Shown here piece by piece: positions 8,701-14,412 of a stretch of DNA of 14,412 nucleotides (position 1 is the first letter of the stretch; every line of letters begins with the position of its first letter). The notes below the pieces were generated by a model. That model was not told where the DNA came from and made no database searches. It saw only the letters and a list, made by a program, of their open reading frames with translations. The stretch comes from Irineochytrium annulatum. Its lineage: Eukaryota; Chytridiomycota; Chytridiomycetes; Chytridiales; Chytridiaceae. Both the position numbers and the translations under genes were made by a program. The stretch spans positions 1 to 14,412 of the forward strand of contig JADGJL010000749.1 of NCBI GenBank assembly GCA_027600665.1. The letters run 5' to 3'.

Positions 8701-11700
8701 CTCCGGAGTAATACGGGCATAGGCTACGAAGGACTTCGAGCAATGATGAGTCCACTTTTCCTTGTTTCCAAATCTCGTGCATCACGCGCCCTGAAAGACG
8801 ATCCAGGTACTCCTGCCACGTAGACGATTCTTCTTTGTAGTGCAGCGGAAGTATCTTCGACACGATAGTTTCGACGGCTATAATATCTGGATCAATTCCA
8901 TCGCTTAAAAATAAAATACGCTTACCACTAACTAAGTCACCAGGGCTCTTGCTCTCCCTCAAAAACTCTTCCTTGAACAACGGATGACCGAAGACAGCTT
9001 CGATGATGGCATTTGCGGTCCCACTCTCCCTCCCTATGGCCTCTGTGACTAACGTATCAACCCATTTAAAGCACAACTCCGTCTTCCTGCTTGCGCCGGC
9101 TTCCGTTAGATGAAGAAATATCTGTCTGCAGGATTCCATCAGCACGGTCGCGTCTGCGCCGACTAGGAGGTCCGACACAATGGAGTCAGCGGCTGGAGAT
9201 ACCACGGATGCCGTCAACACATTGGCCAGCACAGCGTCAAAAGGCACCCGGCTCAGGAGAACCGCCAACGTGTCGGCTTGCACCTTGTCGTAAATGTCAA
9301 ACAACGACCCGCAGCCGCACGTTGGATGCCGTAGCGCCATGTAGTTCGCCAACGGCGCCGCTAGCAACTCCTCGAAAGTGACGTGGGAGACGATATCCTC
9401 AATCGACAGTCTCAAATAGATGGGGTGCGTGGCCAAAAGCAACGCCACGTAAGCATCCCGATCGACCGTACGAGAATGTTTCAAAACCATCTGCCACGCC
9501 TTCCGACTCTCTTTCGCGACGTTATTTGACGCGACAGGCAGACCGGGCTTCCTCCCCGTTATCACCAGCGCTCCGAAAACGTCGAACGGTCCCCAGGTGT
9601 CCTTTCTCACGATCTTGTCGATCCCATCCATACGCTCCCCCAGCGATGTCACCGCAGTCGCCAAAAGCGTTCCGATGTACTTCTCCGTACCCTGCGTCCG
9701 CCTCCGAATCGCCGATACCACACGATGAAACGCCGTGACGACGCCCATGCACGCCTCGTCCCCACCCTCCTGCCCGCCCCGCTTCTTTAGAATTGCCACA
9801 AGCCCGTCGAGCGCCGTCACCATCGTCGCCGAGAACGGGAAACCCGGGTCCCCGTCCCCTGTCGCCGCGTCGACGCGTCCCCTCAAACGACACGCCATAG
9901 TGTGTTCGTGGCACCGCCGTTCAAGTTCCGAGAGATGCAACGTGACGGACGCGGCTGCCATCAGGTCAGCCATGCGGCTAATGACGCGATAGGGTGCGCG
10001 GAGCCCGGCGGCAACAGCCTCGTCAAACCACGCTATAGCGGGGTCTTGATGTTCAGGACGCAGAAAGAGGAAAGCCTGGAGCCAAATGTCGACCTCGTCC
10101 TGCCGGCCATCGAAAAGAAAGGATGTTGTTAAGAAGGTTATCACGGCGGCGCGGGAGAGGGTGTGGCTACCAGAGCCGGGCGAGGACCGGACATGGAGCT
10201 TGATGAGGGATGAGAGGTGCGACAGGTTCGAGCCGGCTAAGCGAGACGCGATGGTCAGGACACCAATCGGGGACAGAACGATGAAACTCAAGACTCACCT
10301 GCTCGATTCCACCACTTAAACCCCTCAAAATCTCTTAACAGACCCAGCACCAAATCCCTAACCTCCTCCGGCTCCGCCGCCAAATCCACCGGCACGACCC
10401 TACCAAGGTCGAACCTCGACTCCGCCACGCCCGCCGGGAACAGCCTCCGATAGCACCCGATTAACTTTAAATGCGTACATCTAAGCACCGTCGGCGTCAC
10501 GTCCTCGTCCTCCCCGCGGTGATCGTCCCCACCCACCGTCGCCACGCCGACATCTAAAACAGCCGCCGCGTCGCTCGTCTTCCCCTTATCAGCCGCCGGC
10601 GTGCCGCTGGCTGTTAAAGTGGTCCTGAACGCCAACACAATCTGCACATCCGGCACCCGCCTCCAAACCTCTTCCGTCAACGCCCTCGCCGCACTCCTCC
10701 ACTGATCCCCTATCCCCTTCCCCGCGGCGGCAGCGTCATGCAATGCCCCAACTTCCTCTAACCGCGCCAAGAGCGCCTCCACCTTTTCCAATGCGAGAAC
10801 GAGCACCAACCCCGCCGTGTTCCTCACGGTGGCGCTCGCGTGCTGTAGCGCCCTGCCTAAGATCGACCTCGTCAGCGGCTTCGGCAGCACGTTGTCGGCC
10901 ATGACAATTACTTCAGGCGGGCGGCGCATGTCCATACCGCCCACCGCCGCGGGGTAATATAGCTCCGGCAAGGGAAGTGTGATGAGTCTCGCTGCGAGTG
11001 CCATGTTGAGAATCCAGCGCGTGGAGATCCGGGGGTCAAACGACAGGGAGAGCGACGACCAGTACGGTTGGACGAGCTCGGGGCATGAACGGAGAAGCTG
11101 AAGGAGGATCGTAAGCTCAAGGGGCATCTCCGTTGGTTTGAGGAAGGTGGCCCAACGGAGGAGGACGGTGTTTTTAAGACGAGGTTGCTTCTTGCCGCTT
11201 CCGGAGGACTCCGCTGGTGTGCTATCGGCGGTGTCGAGATCGAAGTTTGTGATTATGGAGCGGCGGAACCAGCCCGTGTCCGCGTGGCAGACACCCGTGC
11301 CCGGTATTGTGCAAAGGTGAAGAAGGAAGTCGTGAGCGAGGTCGGCAACGGTTTTGGATCCGTCGGTGTTGACGTTTGAGGGGATGGAAACGTCAGAGCG
11401 GCCATAGAGTTTGGTGATTTGCTCGAGTACGTAGTTGTTAAAGAAGGTCATCTTAGACGTCTTTGTCAACTCCGAATCGTCGACGACTTTTTTTCGGAGC
11501 ACTGACAGAATAAACTCGATCATCTGTAAGGAATTCCGTTAGCCTCCGCCGACAGCGTTCAAAATCAAAGAGTCCAACCTCGAAAGAATCCTCCCATGTC
11601 CCCTTAAAGATGCCACTGATGGAGTCCCGAATTTCAAGCATCGCTTTCTTCACCGGAGTAGCACCGAACATTAAGAATCCGAGGAGGAACCGGATGTACA

Positions 11701-12660
11701 ACGACCTAACGTCTGTTTACGGTTAGCCAAAAAAGTCTAACGGACGTGTTTGAACAATACCATCTCGATTTGTCCTCCGCACGGGCTTTGCAGGCTCCTC
11801 CCCTTCGTTCTCTTCCTGCGGCGCCACCTTTCGCCGAATTTTAAATAAGCCCGGCAGGCTCTTCATCGAGAAGTTGAACGTCTCCTGCAGCTCTCTCGTC
11901 GTCGACGACGATTGAGTCGACATGGCCACCAGCAAACGGAGCGTCGACTGGATCAGCGCGTTCTTTCTCGAGGACAGGTTCCGATAAAGCGGCCTCATGT
12001 GATTCCGGATGATGGCCCGGACGACGCCCGTCCCGATGCTACGGGCCCCACCGACAAAGCGAGTTACGGTGATTACGTTCGCGAGGACGTCGAGGATCAC
12101 AGTTTCGAGCCGAGCGACCGCGTGCTATTACAACAACAAGTGATAGCGTCGACATTAGTCGCGATCGCATGACATGAGAAACAAAGGCTCACCTCCTGTT
12201 GATACTGCCAAATACTAATCAGCTCCATGCACTCGGGAGAAGCCTTGATGTAGGCCCTGAACAGGTCACTCTCCCCGGACACCTCATGGTCAACGACGCC
12301 ATGAACCAGCCGGCCCAAGCTCTTCGAGAACCGCGACAGCACCGCATGTAAGACCTCGATGTTGTCCGACTCCAGCGAGGCCATCAGCTCCCGAATCGTC
12401 AGGAGCTCCTCCCGCGTCTTCATCGCGGTCGCATCGGCTTCAACAGAGGACGGCCGACGCGTACCGGGCCCGTCATCGCCCGGGCCTCCTGCATCTTCTT
12501 CACCGTCATCGTCCTCGTCATCATCCCCGTCCACGTCCATCTCCTCCGGCTCGTGAACGACCATATCAACGTCCTCCTCGTCGGACACGTCAGAGTCCCC
12601 GTCGGCGCCCGCGTCCAGCTCGACGTCGTCCATGTCATCGTCCACTTCGCCAACCACCAT
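5748..12660 (-). CDS. URB1: URB1/NPA1 nucleolar pre-ribosomal-associated protein 1
   Basis: Exons are 12193-12660, 11761-12124, 11579-11712, 10299-11523, 7724-10236, 6981-7682, 6711-6923, 6550-6654, 6393-6491 and 5748-6347, giving 2140 aa, or 2124 aa if 8878-8925 is also spliced. Introns are 41-68 nt and all junctions stay in frame. The ATG at 12660 is the first in-frame ATG. Residues about 6-60 are strongly Asp/Glu-rich. The Npa1 N-terminal region follows, with L-Y-R-N-L-S-S (202-208), S-T-L-R-L-L (216-221), F-S-M-K-S-L-P (242-248) and D-V-R-S-L-Y-I-R-F (278-286). C-P-E-L (469-472) and S-F-D-P-R (483-487) come later. The C-terminal NopRA1-like part includes Y-D-V-N-F-L-L-P (1741-1748), M-R-R-A-G-Y (1786-1791) and D-V-P-M-F-Y (1874-1879) with E-K-R-W (1892-1895). 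The size fits the family, which I recall as roughly 1760 aa in yeast and 2270 aa in humans. In yeast, Npa1 works with Npa2/Urb2, Dbp6, Nop8 and Rsa3 in the earliest pre-60S particles, compacting 25S rRNA and helping snoRNA action in the nucleolus. The repeated helices suggest an alpha-solenoid scaffold. Confidence 0.95.
8878..8925 (-). other. Candidate 48-nt in-frame intron inside URB1
   Basis: On the - strand this stretch begins GTAAGC and ends TATTATAG, has a TTGAT-like branch site, and is about 30 percent GC inside a much more GC-rich exon. Its length is a multiple of three and it contains no stop, so the reading frame is open with or without it. Its size and ends match the confirmed introns of this gene. 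If spliced, the protein loses 16 residues. Confidence 0.65.
12458..12645 (-). other. Acidic low-complexity N-terminal tail of URB1
   Basis: This part of exon 1 encodes runs such as D-D-D-E-D-D-D-G-E-E-D and E-E-M-D-V-D-G, roughly residues 6-67. Asp/Glu-rich tails are common in nucleolar assembly factors and often contact basic ribosomal proteins or rRNA-binding partners. The repeated GAC/GAG/GAT codons make the region slippage-prone and create false ORFs in the other frames. Confidence 0.8.
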
Positions 12661-13626
12661 TTTTTTGGTGTCTGTCAAACGTTTCCGCGGCGTCACGCCC
12701 CACCTTTCTTAGTATCACAAACCGACAGTAATACGAGCCATTTATGAGAGACGACCTCTTTAAACTTTGCCCCTTTCCAAAAACAAATAAACAAGCGTAG
12801 CATATAAGAACTAGAAACAATATCAGCCTCATTGTGTACCAGCACCCAAGGGGTCGCTGTCCAGCCAGATGCAGCGGATTCGAAGTCGGTCGCGTACGAG
12901 CTTATCAAAGAGCGGTCGTCTTGAAAGCATTGGCGTGACGTCTCGCTTGCCCTCGTTTTACAGCCAGCACAAAAGGTGTTGCGGCTCCTTATCTAGTGCA
13001 CAACGAGCGGCTTCATATGAAAGATTCGTATCATTGGCGGGACACTTGTTTGCACAAGGCGACCTGTACAATAAATCTTGGAGGGGAAGGGACGATTTAC
13101 TTCAATGACTCGCCCTCCACCCTCAAAACCGTTCGCCAAGAGCAAAGCGACTTGAAGGATTCAACAACTGTGACGTTTTAATAAAGCCTAGGCCGTCTAT
13201 TGACTATTGTTAAGAAAAGATTGATAAGGGAGTAAAAAAGAGGAGGCAACAAAGCGGAATAGCAGGAGGAGTCCAGCTCCAGAGAAGATTTGGGTAAGCG
13301 TCATTTCAAGCACGATAAACCAAGAGGGACAAAGCACGTAGAAATTTGGCGGAAGTTCGATCAATTCGCAGAAAAAGAATTCATTTAATACGACTGTTGT
13401 ATAAAGGGCCGACATATAGAAACGGTTTATAAAGATCGAACAAAAAAGGAAATGTATACGGCGACAAGCGAAAAAGATAAAGAATTTTAACGGACAGATC
13501 ATGGCGTAAGAACGTAAATGAAAAGACATCTTGCTCGGAAGTCAAGTACGAAAATTAGAGAGAAAGAGAACGAAATCTAAATCACGCCCCACGTGCAGCC
13601 CAAAAAGGAAAAACTCGAACTCGCGT
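12661..13626. other. Intergenic region: URB1 promoter and 3' side of the CAP-like gene
   Basis: The region is about 966 nt between two genes on the same strand. The part next to 12660 is the URB1 leader and promoter, including a GC-rich stretch around GGGGCGTGACGCC just before the start. The part next to 13627 is AT-rich and probably the 3' UTR of the CAP-like gene. A 110-codon ATG-started ORF on the - strand (13197-13529) is T-rich and codes mainly for Phe, Leu, Ile and Ser, as expected from base composition alone. I found no tRNA, snoRNA or other RNA gene that I could support. Confidence 0.55.
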
Positions 13627-14412
13627 TTAAAGAGTCAGCTGCCCGACAATGTTGGCGTTGGGAAGGATCTTCATGACCTCCAGCGCGCCGCCGCCACCGC
13701 AGTGCTTGGTCGCGACGCCGACGGCGTTGGCGTTGCCCCAGAGCAGGGCCGTGAAGTGGCCGAAGGAAGCCCAGTTGTAGTTGTTGAGGATGTTGGCATT
13801 CTGGCAGATGTCGGTGAAGCGCACTGTTTTGCGGGGGGAGAAAGAGATAGTTGTCAGAATGCGCGTGAAGTTGAGTAGAAGAGCGGGTGGCATAGCACAA
13901 GCGCAGAAAAATCGGACTGGAGTGAAGAGAATGCGTGCTTTGCGCTTTGGGTCGCTGGCCCCAGGATGTATCGCAACATACAAAAGAAGGGAAACGAAAA
14001 GTAATACTCACAGAACTTGCACTCAGTGGCGTAATCCTGCAGACCGTGCTTGTGGAACGCCCAAGCGGCCTCCGAGTTCTCATCCCCCTTCCCGTAATCG
14101 GCGCTAATCTGGAACAGGTTCGTACCGCCGGCGCCATCAATGTCGCCCTCAGTCAGGCTGCAATCGCCCCTCTGGCTCACACTGCTCTTCGCGATGGCCT
14201 CGGCCGAGTAATCGTAGCTCATCTGCTTGACGGACCTCCCGCAGGCGGAGGCCATGCGGTTGCGGATGTCGTTGAGCATCTGGACGTAGCCATCGGCCGA
14301 GTTGGGGTACATCGTGTTGTAGTTGTCGAGGATGTCCTGGATGACAGCGCAGGATTCGGCCTTCGAGTCCGGCCCGTAGCCAACCGGTTGGGGCTCGGGC
14401 GCGTCCTTGGGG
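13627..14412 (-). CDS. CAP/SCP-like secreted protein, C-terminal part (5' end outside the window)
   Basis: Exons seen are 14012-14412 (incomplete at its 5' end) and 13627-13823, joined across a 188-nt intron, giving 198 visible residues. The best family clue is G-H-F-T-A-L-L-W at 155-162 followed by V-G-V-A-T-K-H-C. This resembles the HFTQVVW...VGCA signature of CAP (CRISP/antigen 5/PR-1) domains. Upstream, an I-R-N-R helix at 49-52, a Cys at 84 and G-T-N-L-F at 96-100 occupy the places of the usual helix, Cys and GENL. W117 fits the conserved Trp. Six cysteines (21, 57, 84, 131, 140, 175) fit an extracellular, disulfide-bonded protein. A signal peptide would lie beyond the edge. The Glu of GENL is Thr, and I see no counterpart of the first cavity His, so only His156 of the usual cavity tetrad is clear. 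CAP proteins in fungi are secreted and some bind sterols or lipids. The specific role here is unknown. Confidence 0.65.
13824..14011 (-). other. Intron of the CAP-like gene (188 nt)
   Basis: The donor is GTGAGT and the acceptor AAACAG, preceded by a C/T-rich tract. A CTGAC-like branch site (TTCTGACAAC on the - strand) lies about 30 nt before the acceptor. It splits the codon of visible residue 134 (Leu). It is about three times longer than the other introns in the window. Confidence 0.85.

Noticed and set aside
7953..8711. 252-codon ORF on the + strand
   Set aside because: It is antisense to URB1 exon 5, whose protein is clearly conserved. It is Ser/Ala/Pro-rich with no family resemblance.
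12865..12900. TTCGAA-containing stretch resembling a tRNA B box
   Set aside because: No matching A box, no foldable T-arm, and no acceptor stem on either strand.
13197..13529. 110-codon hydrophobic ORF on the - strand with an ATG
   Set aside because: It lies in the likely 3' UTR of the CAP-like gene, and its Phe/Leu/Ile bias follows from T-rich sequence. No codon or family support.

Overview
The window is a piece of a fungal nuclear chromosome. The evidence is a fungus-specific Zn2Cys6 transcription factor, a chitin-deacetylase-like secreted protein, and many short GT-AG introns (mostly 41-68 nt) with CTNAC-like branch sites, set in GC-rich exons and AT-rich spacers. The intron-rich style and the gene families would fit an early-diverging lineage such as a chytrid. 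That placement is an inference and is not proven by the sequence.

Layout, left to right. (1) 1-760 is AT-rich non-coding DNA with a degenerate tandem repeat of about 150-160 nt and two small dyads just before the first gene. (2) 761-2368 (+) is a polysaccharide-deacetylase-fold protein with one C-terminal membrane segment, whose metal-binding triad is replaced. (3) 2369-2859 is a spacer between convergent genes. (4) 2860-5527 (-) is an eight-exon Zn2Cys6 transcription factor, about 773 aa. (5) 5528-5747 is a short spacer. (6) 5748-12660 (-) is URB1/NPA1, the large nucleolar scaffold of early 60S ribosome assembly, in ten exons (eleven if a 48-nt in-frame intron is real), about 2124-2140 aa. 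(7) 12661-13626 is a spacer. (8) 13627-14412 (-) is the C-terminal part of a secreted CAP/SCP-like protein that runs off the right edge.

The genes do not look like one pathway. URB1 is housekeeping, the transcription factor has no visible target, and the two outer genes are probably cell-surface or secreted proteins. Both outer proteins keep the fold but lack most of the residues normally linked to metal binding or the active cleft. I found no CRISPR array, transposase, tRNA, rRNA or clear multi-gene system. The observation most worth following is the apparently non-catalytic, membrane-anchored deacetylase-like protein.
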